Source of the DNA: Tabrizicola thermarum
GTDB lineage: Bacteria; Pseudomonadota; Alphaproteobacteria; Rhodobacterales; Rhodobacteraceae
Reading direction: 5' to 3'
Length of the DNA: 64,000 nt
NCBI RefSeq assembly: GCF_003574395.1
Contig: NZ_KZ984538.1
Coordinates: forward strand, 1 to 64,000
Shown here in pieces: positions 8,635-17,974 of this stretch (within the stretch, counting starts at the first letter, position 1; each line of letters begins with the position of its first letter). A model generated the notes under the pieces. It saw only the letters and a program-made list of their open reading frames with translations, was not told where the DNA came from and ran no database searches. The position numbers and the translations under genes were made by a program.

Positions 8635-9801
8635 ATGGCCCTGCCGATCAATCACCAGTTCCGCTACTGGGGCATCGCCGCTGCGGTGTTTCTCCTGGTC
8701 ATCTGGGCACTGGGCGATGTGCTTCTGCCCTTCCTCGTCGGTGGCGCCATCGCCTATTTCCTCGACCCCGTTGCCGACCGGCTGGAGCGGGCGGGCCTCA
8801 GCCGCGTCACGGCGACCGCGGTGATCTCGCTCTTCGCGGTGGTCATGGTCGTGCTTCTGGTGCTGGCGGTGATCCCGACCCTGGTCAACCAGCTGACCGC
8901 ACTGGTCAACGCGGCCCCGGACATCGCCAAAAGGTTGCAGGGGTTCCTTCTGGAACGCTTCCCGGACCTGGCCGATTCGACCTCGACCATCCGCCAGACC
9001 CTGGCCGAGATCGGCGCGGCGATCCAGTCGCGCGGGGCCGAGCTGGCGCAGGGCGTGCTCAGCTCGGCGCTGGGGGTGATCTCGGTCCTCTTGTTCATCG
9101 TCGTGGTGCCGGTGGTGGCCTTCTACCTTCTGCTTGACTGGGACGACATGGTGGCCCGGATCGACAGCATGTTGCCCCTCGACCATGCACCCACCATCCG
9201 CCGCCTCGCGCGCGAGATCGACGCCGTGCTCGCGGGCTTCGTGCGCGGCCAGGTCTCGGTCTGCCTGGCGCTGGGGACCTTCTATGCCGTCGCCCTGATG
9301 GCTGCGGGCCTCCAGTTCGGCCTGATCGTGGGCGCCATCGCCGGCGCGATCACCTTCATTCCTTACGTCGGATCGCTGGTGGGCGGCGCGCTGGCCATCG
9401 GGCTGGCGCTGTTCCAGTTCTGGGGCGACTGGGTGCAGATCGGTCTGATCGCCGCGATCTTTGCCGTCGGGCAGTTCGTCGAGGGCAACATCCTGACCCC
9501 GCGCCTTGTCGGCAAGTCGGTGGGCCTGCACCCGGTCTGGCTGCTGTTCGCGCTGTCGGCCTTCGGGACGCTGTTCGGCTTTGTCGGCATGTTGATCGCC
9601 GTGCCGGTTGCCGCTTCGATCGGGGTCCTGACCCGGTTCGCGATCGAGCAGTACCGCGCAAGCCTGCTCTATCAGGGCCGGGCGGGCGTTTCGGCGCAGA
9701 GCGCCAGCTTTACCAGCGCTCCCCCGCCCCCGGCTCCGGCCCGTCGCCCGCGCCGCAAACCGGCCGCCCCGAAAACGCAAGCCGGAGGTCCCGGCGCTTG
9801 A
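8635..9801 (+). CDS. AI-2E family transporter (PerM-like permease)
   Basis: About 388 residues with the typical eight-helix layout: two N-terminal hydrophobic helices (VFLLVIWALGDVLLPFLVGG), a soluble central domain, then a helix-rich C-terminal half with FIPYVGSLVGGALAIG and VEGNILTPRLVGKSVGLHPV. Both of these are family signatures. The tail is rich in Pro/Ala/Arg. The ATG at 8635 has AAGGA seven bases upstream, while the in-frame ATG at 8608 has none. The stop overlaps the TTG start of hdaA. Confidence 0.92.
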   Translation: MALPINHQFRYWGIAAAVFLLVIWALGDVLLPFLVGGAIAYFLDPVADRLERAGLSRVTATAVISLFAVVMVVLLVLAVIPTLVNQLTALVNAAPDIAKRLQGFLLERFPDLADSTSTIRQTLAEIGAAIQSRGAELAQGVLSSALGVISVLLFIVVVPVVAFYLLLDWDDMVARIDSMLPLDHAPTIRRLAREIDAVLAGFVRGQVSVCLALGTFYAVALMAAGLQFGLIVGAIAGAITFIPYVGSLVGGALAIGLALFQFWGDWVQIGLIAAIFAVGQFVEGNILTPRLVGKSVGLHPVWLLFALSAFGTLFGFVGMLIAVPVAASIGVLTRFAIEQYRASLLYQGRAGVSAQSASFTSAPPPPAPARRPRRKPAAPKTQAGGPGA

Positions 9802-10463
9802 CCCGCCAGCTGGCCTTTTCGCTGCCCACCGCCGAGGCCATGACCCGCGAGGATTTCTTCCTTGCGCCATCCAATGCCCTGGCGCTCCAGTCCCTCGAAG
9901 GCTGGCAAGGCTGGCCGGGCCGCAAACTTCTGCTGATCGGCCCCGAGGGCGCGGGCAAGACCCATCTGGCGCATGTCTGGTCGGCCCTGTCCGGGGCCGA
10001 GATCGTGGCGGGCCCCGACCTGGCCCAAGCCGACATCGCGGCACTTGCCGGCAGGCCCGTCGTGGTCGACGACGCCGACCGCATCGGTCCGGCCGAGGCG
10101 CAGCTCTTTCACCTGCACAACCTGGCCACCTCGGGCGCGGCGCTTCTGCTGACAGCCCGCACTCCGCCGCGGGACTGGGGCCTGACCCTGCCGGACCTTG
10201 TCAGCCGGATGCAGGCGACCCAGATCGCCACGCTGGATCTGCCGGACGACGCCCTTCTGTCGGCGGTCCTTGTCAAGCTGTTCGCAGACCGTCAGGTGGC
10301 CGTGCCGTCGAACCTGATCCCCTACCTGATCGGCCGGATGCCCCGTTCCATCGGTGCCGCGCGCGCGCTTGTGGCCAATCTTGACGCCCGCGCGCTGGCC
10401 GCCGGGCGACCGATAACCCGGGCGCTGGCAGCCGAGGTGCTGGACAGCCTTGGCCCCGAGTGA
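9798..10463 (+). CDS. hdaA: HdaA, DnaA-related regulator of replication initiation
   Basis: A 221-residue AAA+ protein homologous to the ATPase part of DnaA but lacking its DNA-binding domain IV. It has Walker A GPEGAGKTH and Walker B VVVDDAD; DLVSRMQATQIATLDLPDD precedes the lid. Hda-type proteins promote hydrolysis of DnaA-bound ATP together with the beta clamp. The N-terminal RQLAFSLP is the expected clamp-binding motif (QLxLPF-like). It starts on TTG inside TTGA, overlapping the AI-2E gene stop, so it is probably coupled translationally. hdaA beside ppk is conserved in alphaproteobacteria. Confidence 0.93.
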   Translation: MTRQLAFSLPTAEAMTREDFFLAPSNALALQSLEGWQGWPGRKLLLIGPEGAGKTHLAHVWSALSGAEIVAGPDLAQADIAALAGRPVVVDDADRIGPAEAQLFHLHNLATSGAALLLTARTPPRDWGLTLPDLVSRMQATQIATLDLPDDALLSAVLVKLFADRQVAVPSNLIPYLIGRMPRSIGAARALVANLDARALAAGRPITRALAAEVLDSLGPE

Positions 10464-10508
10464 AACAGTGTCACAATCCCGTCACGCACCGCACGGCATA
10501 AGCGCGCC

Positions 10509-12710
10509 ATGACCCAGGCCGATTTCCTCAAGACCCCCTTTCCCGCCCCTGTCGAGCTTCCCTTTGCGGAAACCGCCGGGCCGGGACGGTTCTTCAACCG
10601 CGAACTCAGCTGGCTCGCCTTCAACTGGCGCGTCCTCGAAGAGGCGGCGAATCCGGCGGTCCCGCTGCTGGAACGGCTGCGCTTCCTGTCGATCTCGGCG
10701 ACCAACCTCGACGAATTCTACACCGTCCGTGTCGCGGGCCTGCGCGCGCTGGTGCGCAACGGCAATGCCACCCTGTCCGAGGATGGCCGCAGCCCGGCCG
10801 AACAGCTGCAACTCATCAACGCCGATGCCCGGCGGCTGATGCAGACCCAGCAGACCACCTTCAACCGCCTGCGCAAGGAGATGGAGGCGGAAGGGATCAG
10901 CATCCTCACCCGATCGAAGCTGACGGCGCGCGACCTCAAGCATCTGGAAGCGCACTTCCTCAACAACGTCTTTCCGGTGCTGTCGCCCCTGGCCATCGAC
11001 CCGGCGCATCCCTTCCCCTTCATCCCCAACACCGGCTTTTCCCTGGCGCTGGAGCTGGAGCGGATGACCGACCACCGCCCGCTGAAGGCGCTTCTGCCGA
11101 TCCCGCAGCAGATCTCGCGCTTCGTGCCCCTGCCGGGGAAAGAGGGCGAGCATCGCTTCCTCCCGCTGGAGGAACTGCTGCTGCTGCATCTGAACATGCT
11201 TTTCCCCGGCTATACCGACCGCGGGCATTGCACCTTCCGCGTGCTGCGCGACAGCGACCTTGAAGTCGAGGACGAGGCCGAGGATCTGGTCCGCGAATTC
11301 GAGACCGCGCTGAAACGCCGCCGCCGGGGCGAGGTGATCCGCCTGAAGCTCTCGGCCGGCGCGCCCGAGGACCTGCGCGACCTCATCATGGAGGAACTGC
11401 ACGTCACCGAGGACGAGGTCGTCGAGGTCAAGGGCCTGCTGGGCGTGGCCGACCTGAAGGAACTGATCCTCCCCTCGCGCAAGGATCTGATGTGGCCGCC
11501 CTTCACCCCCCGGGTGCCGGAACGGGTGCAGGATCACGACGGCGACATGTTCGCCGCGATCCGGCAGAAGGACATGCTGCTGCATCACCCGTACGAGACC
11601 TTCGACATGGTCATCCGCTTCCTGCAGCAGGCGGCGACCGACCCGAACGTGCTGGCGATCAAGCAGACGCTCTATCGCACCTCCTGGGACAGCCCTATCG
11701 TCAGCGCGCTGTGCGAGGCGGCGGAATCGGGCAAATCGGTCACGGCGCTGGTGGAACTGAAGGCCCGCTTCGACGAGGCCGCGAACATCCGCCAGTCGCG
11801 CCGGCTGGAACGCGCGGGGGCGCATGTCGTCTACGGCTTCGTCAACTACAAGACCCACGCCAAGATCAGCACCGTGGTCCGGCGCGAGGGCGACCATCTG
11901 GTCACCTACACCCATTACGGCACCGGCAACTACCACCCGATCACCGCGCGCATCTACACCGACCTCAGCTTCTTCACCTGCGACCCGGCGCTGGGGCGCG
12001 ATGCGACCAAGGTGTTCAACTATCTGTCGGGCTATGTGCAGCCCGAGGGGCTGGAGAACCTGGCGATTTCGCCCATCACGCTGAAGCCCCGGCTTCTGGA
12101 ACTGATCGCAGCCGAGGCCGATCATGCCCGCGCCGGGCGGCCTGCCGAGATCTGGGCCAAGATGAACGCGATCATCGAGCCCGACGTGATCGACGCGCTT
12201 TATGCCGCCTCTCAGGCCGGGGTGAAGATCAGCCTTGTCGTGCGCGGCATCTGCGGCCTGCGTCCCGGCGTGAAGGGCCTGTCGGAAAACATCCGCGTGA
12301 AATCCATCGTGGGGCGGTTCCTCGAACATTCCCGCATCGTCTGCTTCGGCAACGGCTTCGGCCTGCCCGCCAGGAAGGCGCGGGTGTTCTTCTCCTCGGC
12401 CGACTGGATGGGCCGCAACCTGACGCGGCGGGTGGAAACCCTGGTCGAGGCGCATAACCCCACGGTGAAGAACCAGATCCTCAGCCAGATCATGGCCGCG
12501 AACCTGCGGGACGAGGCGCAAAGCTGGGTACTGTCCCCCGATGGCAGCTATGCCCGCGACCTTCAGCCCCGGGATGGCAAGCTGTTCAACTGCCACCAGT
12601 TCTTCATGGAAAATCCGTCGCTTTCGGGCCGGGGAACTGCGGCCAAGGATGCGCCCCGTCTGATCCCGGTCCGGGATGACGATCCGGGCGCCGTGGCCGC
12701 AGCGCAGTAG
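10509..12710 (+). CDS. ppk1: polyphosphate kinase 1
   Basis: Reversible synthesis of inorganic polyphosphate from ATP, 733 residues. It has the N-terminal domain ([19 protein letters not shown]), head domain and two phospholipase-D-like C-terminal domains. His450 (YKTHAKIS) and His469 ([11 protein letters not shown]) have the 19-residue spacing of the two essential histidines of E. coli Ppk, and the second corresponds to an autophosphorylation candidate. It lies 45 bases after hdaA. A ppx gene, frequent next to ppk, is not present here. Confidence 0.97.
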   Translation: MTQADFLKTPFPAPVELPFAETAGPGRFFNRELSWLAFNWRVLEEAANPAVPLLERLRFLSISATNLDEFYTVRVAGLRALVRNGNATLSEDGRSPAEQLQLINADARRLMQTQQTTFNRLRKEMEAEGISILTRSKLTARDLKHLEAHFLNNVFPVLSPLAIDPAHPFPFIPNTGFSLALELERMTDHRPLKALLPIPQQISRFVPLPGKEGEHRFLPLEELLLLHLNMLFPGYTDRGHCTFRVLRDSDLEVEDEAEDLVREFETALKRRRRGEVIRLKLSAGAPEDLRDLIMEELHVTEDEVVEVKGLLGVADLKELILPSRKDLMWPPFTPRVPERVQDHDGDMFAAIRQKDMLLHHPYETFDMVIRFLQQAATDPNVLAIKQTLYRTSWDSPIVSALCEAAESGKSVTALVELKARFDEAANIRQSRRLERAGAHVVYGFVNYKTHAKISTVVRREGDHLVTYTHYGTGNYHPITARIYTDLSFFTCDPALGRDATKVFNYLSGYVQPEGLENLAISPITLKPRLLELIAAEADHARAGRPAEIWAKMNAIIEPDVIDALYAASQAGVKISLVVRGICGLRPGVKGLSENIRVKSIVGRFLEHSRIVCFGNGFGLPARKARVFFSSADWMGRNLTRRVETLVEAHNPTVKNQILSQIMAANLRDEAQSWVLSPDGSYARDLQPRDGKLFNCHQFFMENPSLSGRGTAAKDAPRLIPVRDDDPGAVAAAQ

Positions 12711-12723
12711 CGGCCGGGACAGG

Positions 12724-12761
12724 TTCCTTCGAAGGAATCTGCAAATCCTTTCGAAAGGATT
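12724..12761. terminator. two nested TTCGAA-centred perfect palindromes
   Basis: TTCCTTCGAAGGAA (12724-12737) and AATCCTTTCGAAAGGATT (12744-12761) are both perfect inverted repeats. They sit six bases apart between the convergent ends of ppk1 and mmcB, where a bidirectional terminator is expected. A related palindrome lies at 50738-50751 behind another plus-strand gene. There is no long T-tract, so termination in the strict sense is not proven. Confidence 0.5.
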
Positions 12762-12766
12762 CGCGC

Positions 12767-13228
12767 CTAGACGCCCGCGCCGGGATCGCGCAGCTGTTGC
12801 AGCCGCCCCGCCGCCGCCCGCGCGAAGGTCCGCAGAACCACCTTCCGCCGCGCGCCCGACAAGGGCGTCTCGGGCGCCATCCGCACCACCTCGGCGTCCC
12901 AGGCGTCGGCCAGGATCAGGCCGGTCCCTTCCGGCAGCAGCTCTACCGGGAAATCGGCATCCACCGCCCAGAAGAACCGGTCGCACCAGTCCAGATAGCC
13001 CTGCCACTTGCGGTCCGCGCGGAAATCCGCCCGGCCCGACTTGCATTCCACCACCCAGACCTCGCCCTTCGGCCCCAGCGCCATCACGTCCACACGCAGA
13101 CCCGGAGCCGGGATCAGCTCTTCCACGCAGACGAAATCCAGCGCGCGCAACCCCCGGCAGACGCCGCGTTGCAGGCGCTGGCCCGGCAGGGCGGGCAGGG
13201 TCTGGGGCAGATCGACCGGCATGTCCAT
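12767..13228 (-). CDS. mmcB: MmcB family DNA repair protein
   Basis: A 153-residue protein resembling Caulobacter MmcB, a DNA-damage tolerance protein with a restriction-endonuclease-like fold. The nuclease-like core is visible as VDVMALGPKGEVWVVECKSG followed by RADFRADRKWQGYLDWCDRF (Asp ... Glu-x-Lys). The C-terminal tail contains GTGLILADAWDAEVVR. The start is the first ATG of MDMPVD; an alternative ATG lies two codons on, and neither has a strong ribosome-binding site. Confidence 0.88.
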   Translation of the reverse strand: MDMPVDLPQTLPALPGQRLQRGVCRGLRALDFVCVEELIPAPGLRVDVMALGPKGEVWVVECKSGRADFRADRKWQGYLDWCDRFFWAVDADFPVELLPEGTGLILADAWDAEVVRMAPETPLSGARRKVVLRTFARAAAGRLQQLRDPGAGV

Positions 13229-13489
13229 GCGCGGAAATATGAACCAAAGGTGAACATCTGTCCAGCCTTGCGGCCCGGCCCCCTGCGCCCTATCTTCAGC
13301 CTTGGCGGGTTCTGCTCCTCGCGTGCGGGGCCAATTTTCCAGTGGCCGATAAGCAAGCGAACGGGGGCTGGCTCTGCCTGGATCCTGGTCCAGGTATCTG
13401 GCGCCCACCTGAGACCTCTGGCTCTCGGGAAAACCCCGGTCCTCACGGTTGCTGCGGGCCCGCCGCCCAAGGTTGCGCGAACAGGGAAA
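13229..13489. other. intergenic stretch without recognisable gene
   Basis: Gap of about 310 bases between mmcB and the DUF481 gene, counting the terminator at its right end. Short frames on both strands lack ribosome-binding sites and family-like protein. The mmcB promoter must lie here, but no convincing -35/-10 pair was found. Confidence 0.5.
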
Positions 13490-13513
13490 ACGGGGCAGGT
13501 CGCCCTGCCCCGT
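13487..13513 (-). terminator. rho-independent terminator of the DUF481 gene
   Basis: On the minus strand a 10-bp stem (ACGGGGCAGG/CCTGCCCCGT, four-base loop) is followed by TTTTCC. It starts about 28 bases after the stop codon of the outer-membrane protein gene. Confidence 0.85.
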
Positions 13514-13541
13514 TCCCCGCCGGTTCCAGGTCCGAGGGAAA

Positions 13542-14366
13542 TCAGAACCCGATCACCAGCGAGACGCCCAGACGGTTGTCCGTCCTGATCCCGCGCGCGT
13601 CGTTGTAGTCGGTCAGATAGCTGACCCGGGTCGACAGCGTGTCCGACATCTTGAAGTTCACGCCAAAGTCGTTGTTTGCCCGCAGCGCCGTGTCCGAGGA
13701 CAGGATGTCGGTGTCGTTGGTCAGGAAGACCGCGTCCGAGATCTGGTAGTAGAACCGCGAGGAGGCCAGATAGCCGGTCTCGGTCTCGGAATTGCCCAGG
13801 CCGTCCTTCAGATAGCTGACACCGATACCCGCCTGCACGCGCCAGGCCATGTCGGGCGTGTTCACCACGCGGTAGCCGGGACCAAAGCCGACAAAGCCGT
13901 CGCGGGCGATGTCGTCGGCGGTCGAGGCAAGGCCGTCGCGCTGCACGCGGCCCAGACCGAACAGGTAGAAGCGGTCGTTCAGGTAGTAGTTCGCATCATA
14001 GACCGCGAAGAGGTCTTCCTTGGTCCTGACGCCCGCGTCCTTGGCGAAGTCCGCCGCCACGCCGAAGGTCTGCACCCAGTTGCCTTCGGCATAGCGCATC
14101 CGGGCGCCCAGATTGAACTCCTGGCTTTCGGTGTTGCCGGTGCGGGCGACATAGCCCAGCGCGGCGCTGCCGCTGAAGCCGGGCTTGTAGTCCGGGGAAC
14201 CGAACCGCGCCGCGTCGTTCGACCGCGCCATGTCCTCGGCCACGTCCTGCTCGATGTCGGTGATGCGGTCGTCCAGGTTCTGGATGCCGGTGATGTCCTG
14301 CGCAAGCGCGGGCATCACGGCGAAGACAGCCAGGGCCGGGACAGTCAGGAACAGGTGCTTTTTCAT
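13542..14366 (-). CDS. DUF481 / YdiY-like outer-membrane beta-barrel protein
   Basis: A 274-residue protein with a signal peptide (MKKHLFLTVPALAVFAVMPALAQ), then a short helical stretch (IQNLDDRITDIEQDVAEDMA). Alternating amphipathic strands follow, ending in Phe (LGVSLVIGF), the usual outer-membrane assembly signal. FSGSAALGYVARTGNTESQE is typical of the DUF481 salt-stress-induced outer-membrane family. It is a single-gene unit with its own strong terminator. The function of the family is not established. Confidence 0.9.
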   Translation of the reverse strand: MKKHLFLTVPALAVFAVMPALAQDITGIQNLDDRITDIEQDVAEDMARSNDAARFGSPDYKPGFSGSAALGYVARTGNTESQEFNLGARMRYAEGNWVQTFGVAADFAKDAGVRTKEDLFAVYDANYYLNDRFYLFGLGRVQRDGLASTADDIARDGFVGFGPGYRVVNTPDMAWRVQAGIGVSYLKDGLGNSETETGYLASSRFYYQISDAVFLTNDTDILSSDTALRANNDFGVNFKMSDTLSTRVSYLTDYNDARGIRTDNRLGVSLVIGF

Positions 14367-14443
14367 CGTGAAACCTCATTCTCTGCAAGCGGGGCCGGAA
14401 TGGCCGCGCTTCGGTAAGACAGAGATAAGATCCTGATAATGCT

Positions 14444-14481
14444 AAGAAAAATTTGGAATACTTGAGGGGGTCTCAAGTATT
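14444..14481 (-). terminator. LysR-gene terminator overlapping its stop codon
   Basis: AATACTTGAG at 14457-14466 pairs perfectly with CTCAAGTATT at 14472-14481 around a five-base loop. On the minus strand the stem is followed by CCAAATTTTTC. The last three codons of the LysR gene (AAT ACT TGA) form the first arm of the stem, so the hairpin begins inside the coding sequence. Confidence 0.8.
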
Positions 14482-15468
14482 TCTCGTGGGGTCCGGGTCT
14501 TGATCCGGGGCGTCACGATCCCACTGGTCGGGGCGATGTCGGAAAACGGCCCGGAAATCAGTGCCATGCCCGCCCGGCCCCGGCGGATCAGGCTGGTCCA
14601 GGACCTCGCTGGCGTCCTCGCGCACGGCCGCCAGCGTCTCGGCCAGTGCCTTCTCTGCAACAGTGCGCAGACCTTCGTCGGTGTCATCGCGCCAGACGGC
14701 CCAGGACACCAGCGAAAATCCGGGCGCGTCCTGCACCGCGAAAAGCTGCCCGGTCTCCAGCGAGGCATGCGCAAGTCGGGTCGGGATATAGGCCGCACAG
14801 GGACGCGAGCGCAGGAACCAGGCCGCCATCGCCCCATCGCCAAGCGTCAGGCGCGGGTTGGTCAGACCCGGCAACGCGGTTTCGTGAAAGCGCAGGAACT
14901 CCGGCCCCCAGCCCACCAGCACATAGGCCGAGGCGACGCTTTCCACCGTGGCCTCGGCCCAGGGGCAGACCATGACCATCTGCTCTTCGATCAGGCGTTC
15001 GGAATGCAGGCCCGGCCGGTCCAGCGGCCCGTGGGTCAGCATCGCCTGCACTTCGCCTGAAAGCGCCATCTGCACCAGGCCGTCGGGCTCGGCCAGCACC
15101 GCGCGGATCTCCAGCTCGGGATGCGATTCACGCAGGCGGTCGATCCAGCGAAAGCCGAAACGCGGCCAGAGCGTGCTTTCCGCCCCGATGACCAGCGTCC
15201 GCGCGCGCTCGTCCAGCGCGCTGACCCGTTGCCGCGCCTGTTCCCAGTTGCGCAGGATCATGGTGGCAAAGCCGCGAAACTCACGCCCCGCCGCCGTCAG
15301 CACCACGCCCGCCTTGGTCCGTTCGAACAGCGGGCGGCCCAGCTGGTCCTCCAGCCGTTGGATCCGCAGCGAGACTGCGGATTGGGTCACGAACAGCCGA
15401 CCGGCGGCGGCGCCGAAGGATCCGGTCGCCGAGACTTCGAGAAAGGTCTTGATCAGTTGCAGGTCCAC
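14473..15468 (-). CDS. LysR family transcriptional regulator
   Basis: A 331-residue regulator: an N-terminal winged HTH (LQLIKTFLEVSATGSFGAAA then RLFVTQSAVSLRIQRLEDQL), a linker helix, and a periplasmic-binding-like effector domain. The start is the GTG at 15468, with GGGAG seven bases upstream. Longer frames add a stretch unlike LysR proteins. The C-terminal 45 residues are unusually Asp/Pro/Arg-rich (DQPDPPGPGGHGTDF...). There is no divergently transcribed target gene next to it, so its regulon is unknown. Confidence 0.9.
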   Translation of the reverse strand: MDLQLIKTFLEVSATGSFGAAAGRLFVTQSAVSLRIQRLEDQLGRPLFERTKAGVVLTAAGREFRGFATMILRNWEQARQRVSALDERARTLVIGAESTLWPRFGFRWIDRLRESHPELEIRAVLAEPDGLVQMALSGEVQAMLTHGPLDRPGLHSERLIEEQMVMVCPWAEATVESVASAYVLVGWGPEFLRFHETALPGLTNPRLTLGDGAMAAWFLRSRPCAAYIPTRLAHASLETGQLFAVQDAPGFSLVSWAVWRDDTDEGLRTVAEKALAETLAAVREDASEVLDQPDPPGPGGHGTDFRAVFRHRPDQWDRDAPDQDPDPTRNT

Positions 15469-15632
15469 GAACGCACTCCCGAGGAACAGGTCCCGGGACA
15501 GCTGCATCATTTGCGACGGAATCCAAGCCCTTGCGACCGCCGGGCCCAAATCCCTGCCCAAGGGCGCAGCAATTGCTCACAGCTATTCTGGCCGGGCGAA
15601 ACCCGTCGCAGCAGATCGTGAGCCCGGTCGGA

Positions 15633-15956
15633 TCAGCGCCGAGGCTGGCTGCTCCGCAGCGGGACGGCAGCGGGGACCGTGACAGGAACGGCAACCGGCT
15701 CACGCACGCCGCGCCCGCCGCGGGGGCCATCCTCGGCCTCGGCCATCCCCATGATCCGGAAGGCAAACTGGACGGCCGCGAACACGATGCCGTTGAACAC
15801 GACCAGCATCACCGCCGCGACCCAGCCGATGCTGGAGCCAAGGACCAGATGCCCAAGCCCCGCCACGTCCAGCCACAGAAGGCCGACCGTGAAGGCCGCC
15901 GAAATCAGGAAGCCCAGCAGGACACTTTCGATGTAGAGACGGACGAGCTTTGACAT
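15633..15956 (-). CDS. small two- or three-helix membrane protein
   Basis: Unrecognised protein of 107 residues. Hydrophobic helices occupy about residues 8-32 and 42-70 (VLLGFLISAAFTVGLLWLD, then SIGWVAAVMLVVFNGIVFAA). They are followed by a charged Pro/Val/Arg-rich tail. GGAGGT lies six bases before the ATG, a strong site, which with normal codon use supports it as a real gene. Its role is unknown. Confidence 0.75.
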   Translation of the reverse strand: MSKLVRLYIESVLLGFLISAAFTVGLLWLDVAGLGHLVLGSSIGWVAAVMLVVFNGIVFAAVQFAFRIMGMAEAEDGPRGGRGVREPVAVPVTVPAAVPLRSSQPRR

Positions 15957-16046
15957 GCGGACCTCCTGTCACGCTATAAAGACTAGGGGTGCCTCTGGCC
16001 GTTGCCAAGCCCCTTTCCCCGCGCCGTTCCGCCGCAGGGCGGGCGG

Positions 16047-17873
16047 TCACGCCTCCAGCGCCTCCAGCTCGTCGATGAAGCCTGCGATCATCGACAGGCC
16101 CTTGTCCCAGAAGGTCGGGTCGCTGGCGTCCAGACCGAAGGGCGCCAGCAGGTCCTTGTGGTGCATCGACCCGCCCGCCTTCAGCATGGCGAAGTATTTC
16201 TCCTGAAAGTCCGGCAGACCCGCCGCATAGGCGGCATAAAGCGCGTTCACGAGGCCATCGCCGAAGGCATAGGCATAGACGTAGAAGGGCGAATGGACGA
16301 AATGCGGGATATAGGTCCAGAAGGTCTCGTAGCCCGGCATGAACTCGAAGGCATCGCCCAGGGATTGCGCCTGCACCGACATCCACAGCGCGTTGATGTC
16401 GTCCGGCGTCAGCTCGCCTTGCGCGCGGGCGGCGTGCAGCTTGCATTCGAAGTCGTAGAAGGCGATCTGGCGGACGACCGTGTTGATCATGTCCTCGACC
16501 TTGCCCGCCAGCAGGGTCTTCTTCTCGGCCGGGGTCTGCGCCTGATCCAGAAGCTTGCGGAAGGTCAGCATCTCGCCGAACACGCTCGCCGTTTCCGCCA
16601 GCGTCAGGGGGGTGGAGGACAGAAGCTCCCCCTGCCCCGCCGCCAGCAGCTGATGCACTCCGTGGCCCAGCTCATGCGCCAGCGTCATCACGTCGCGCGG
16701 CTTGCCGAGGTAGTTCAGCATGACATAGGGGTGGACCGTGGTGACAGTGGGATGCGCGAAGGCCCCCGGCGCCTTGCCGGGCTTCACGCCCGCGTCGATC
16801 CAGCCCTTGTCGAAGAACGGGGCGGCAAGGTCCGCCATCCGGGGGTCGAAGGCGGCATAGGCCTCGGTCACGGTGCGGCGCGCCTCGGCCCAGTCCACCA
16901 GACGCGGGGTTTCCGTGGGCAGGGGGGCGTTGCGGTCCCAGACCTGCAACCTGTCCAGCCCCATCCACTTCGCCTTCAGCCGGTAATAGCGGTGGGAAAG
17001 CTTCGGATAGGCCGCGACCACGGCATTGCGCAGCGCCTCGACCACTTCGGGCTCGACATGGTTCGCCAGGTGGCGCGAATGCTGGGGCGAGGGCATCTTG
17101 CGCCAGCGGTCGTGGATTTCCTTTTCCTTGGCCAGCGTGTTGTGGATGCGGGTGAAAAGCTTGATGTTCCTGCCGAACACCTCGGCCAGCGCATGGGCCG
17201 CCGCCTCGCGCCGGGGACGCGCCGGGTCGGTCAGCAGGTTCAGCGTGGCTTCCAGGTTCAGCTCCTCGGGCTCGCCGTCCACGGTGAACATCAGCCCCGC
17301 CATCGTCTCGTCGAACAGCTTGTTCCAGGCGCTGGCGCCCACCACGCTTTCGTCGTGCAGAAAGCGTTCCAGCTCGTCCGACAACTGGTGCGGCCGCATC
17401 GCGCGCATCCGGTCGAAGACCGGCTTGTAGCGGGCGAGCCCGGCGTTTTCGGCCATCAGCCGCGCCAGATGGTCGTCGTCCAGCCGGTTGAATTCCAGAC
17501 TGAAGAAGACCAGCGGAGTCGTCGCCGTCGTCACCCTGTCCTGGGCATTGCCCATGAACTGGGCGCGTTCGGGGTCGATGGTGTTCTGATAATAGCGCAG
17601 GCCGGCATAGGACATCAGCCGCCCGGCGATCACCTCGATCCGTTCGTATTCCTGCACGCAGGCCAGAAGGCCCGCCGCGTCCTGCCGGCCCAGACGGCCC
17701 TCGTAGGTATTGGCAAAAGCCGCGCAGGCGCGTTCCAGTTCCGCCATGTCGGCGGCGAATTCCGGGCCGTCCGGGCTGGGGTAAAGGTCCGTCAGATCCC
17801 AGTCCGGCAAATCGCCGAACCCGCCCCCGCTGGCATTGGCGTCGAAAACGGGCTGGGGCAGATCAAGGGTCAT
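16047..17873 (-). CDS. pepF: M3 family oligoendopeptidase F
   Basis: Cytoplasmic zinc metallopeptidase of 608 residues that cuts short peptides. The zinc motif HELGHGVHQ lies at about residue 400, preceded by PYVMLNYLGKPRDVMTLA. The N-terminal DLTDLYPSPDGPEFAADMAE is typical of PepF proteins. No signal peptide is present. It is a single gene with a minus-strand promoter region of about 100 bases before the neighbouring oxidoreductase. Confidence 0.95.
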   Translation of the reverse strand: MTLDLPQPVFDANASGGGFGDLPDWDLTDLYPSPDGPEFAADMAELERACAAFANTYEGRLGRQDAAGLLACVQEYERIEVIAGRLMSYAGLRYYQNTIDPERAQFMGNAQDRVTTATTPLVFFSLEFNRLDDDHLARLMAENAGLARYKPVFDRMRAMRPHQLSDELERFLHDESVVGASAWNKLFDETMAGLMFTVDGEPEELNLEATLNLLTDPARPRREAAAHALAEVFGRNIKLFTRIHNTLAKEKEIHDRWRKMPSPQHSRHLANHVEPEVVEALRNAVVAAYPKLSHRYYRLKAKWMGLDRLQVWDRNAPLPTETPRLVDWAEARRTVTEAYAAFDPRMADLAAPFFDKGWIDAGVKPGKAPGAFAHPTVTTVHPYVMLNYLGKPRDVMTLAHELGHGVHQLLAAGQGELLSSTPLTLAETASVFGEMLTFRKLLDQAQTPAEKKTLLAGKVEDMINTVVRQIAFYDFECKLHAARAQGELTPDDINALWMSVQAQSLGDAFEFMPGYETFWTYIPHFVHSPFYVYAYAFGDGLVNALYAAYAAGLPDFQEKYFAMLKAGGSMHHKDLLAPFGLDASDPTFWDKGLSMIAGFIDELEALEA

Positions 17874-17974
17874 GGCACTCTCCGGGCTGGTTTCACATCA
17901 TCTATGCGCCGGACCGGCCCGGGGAAAGCCCCCGACCGCTCCGCGTGCGCCTTTCGGCCTCTCGGCGTGGCGCC

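Noticed and set aside
10482-13247. 921-codon minus-strand frame opposite ppk1
   Set aside because: Antisense of ppk1 and mmcB; the protein is His/Gln/Asp/Arg-rich without any domain.
15572-15590. Weak dyad ATTGCT..AGCTAT upstream of the LysR gene as an operator
   Set aside because: Only a partial dyad with a mismatch, and no divergent target gene; not enough to call a LysR box.
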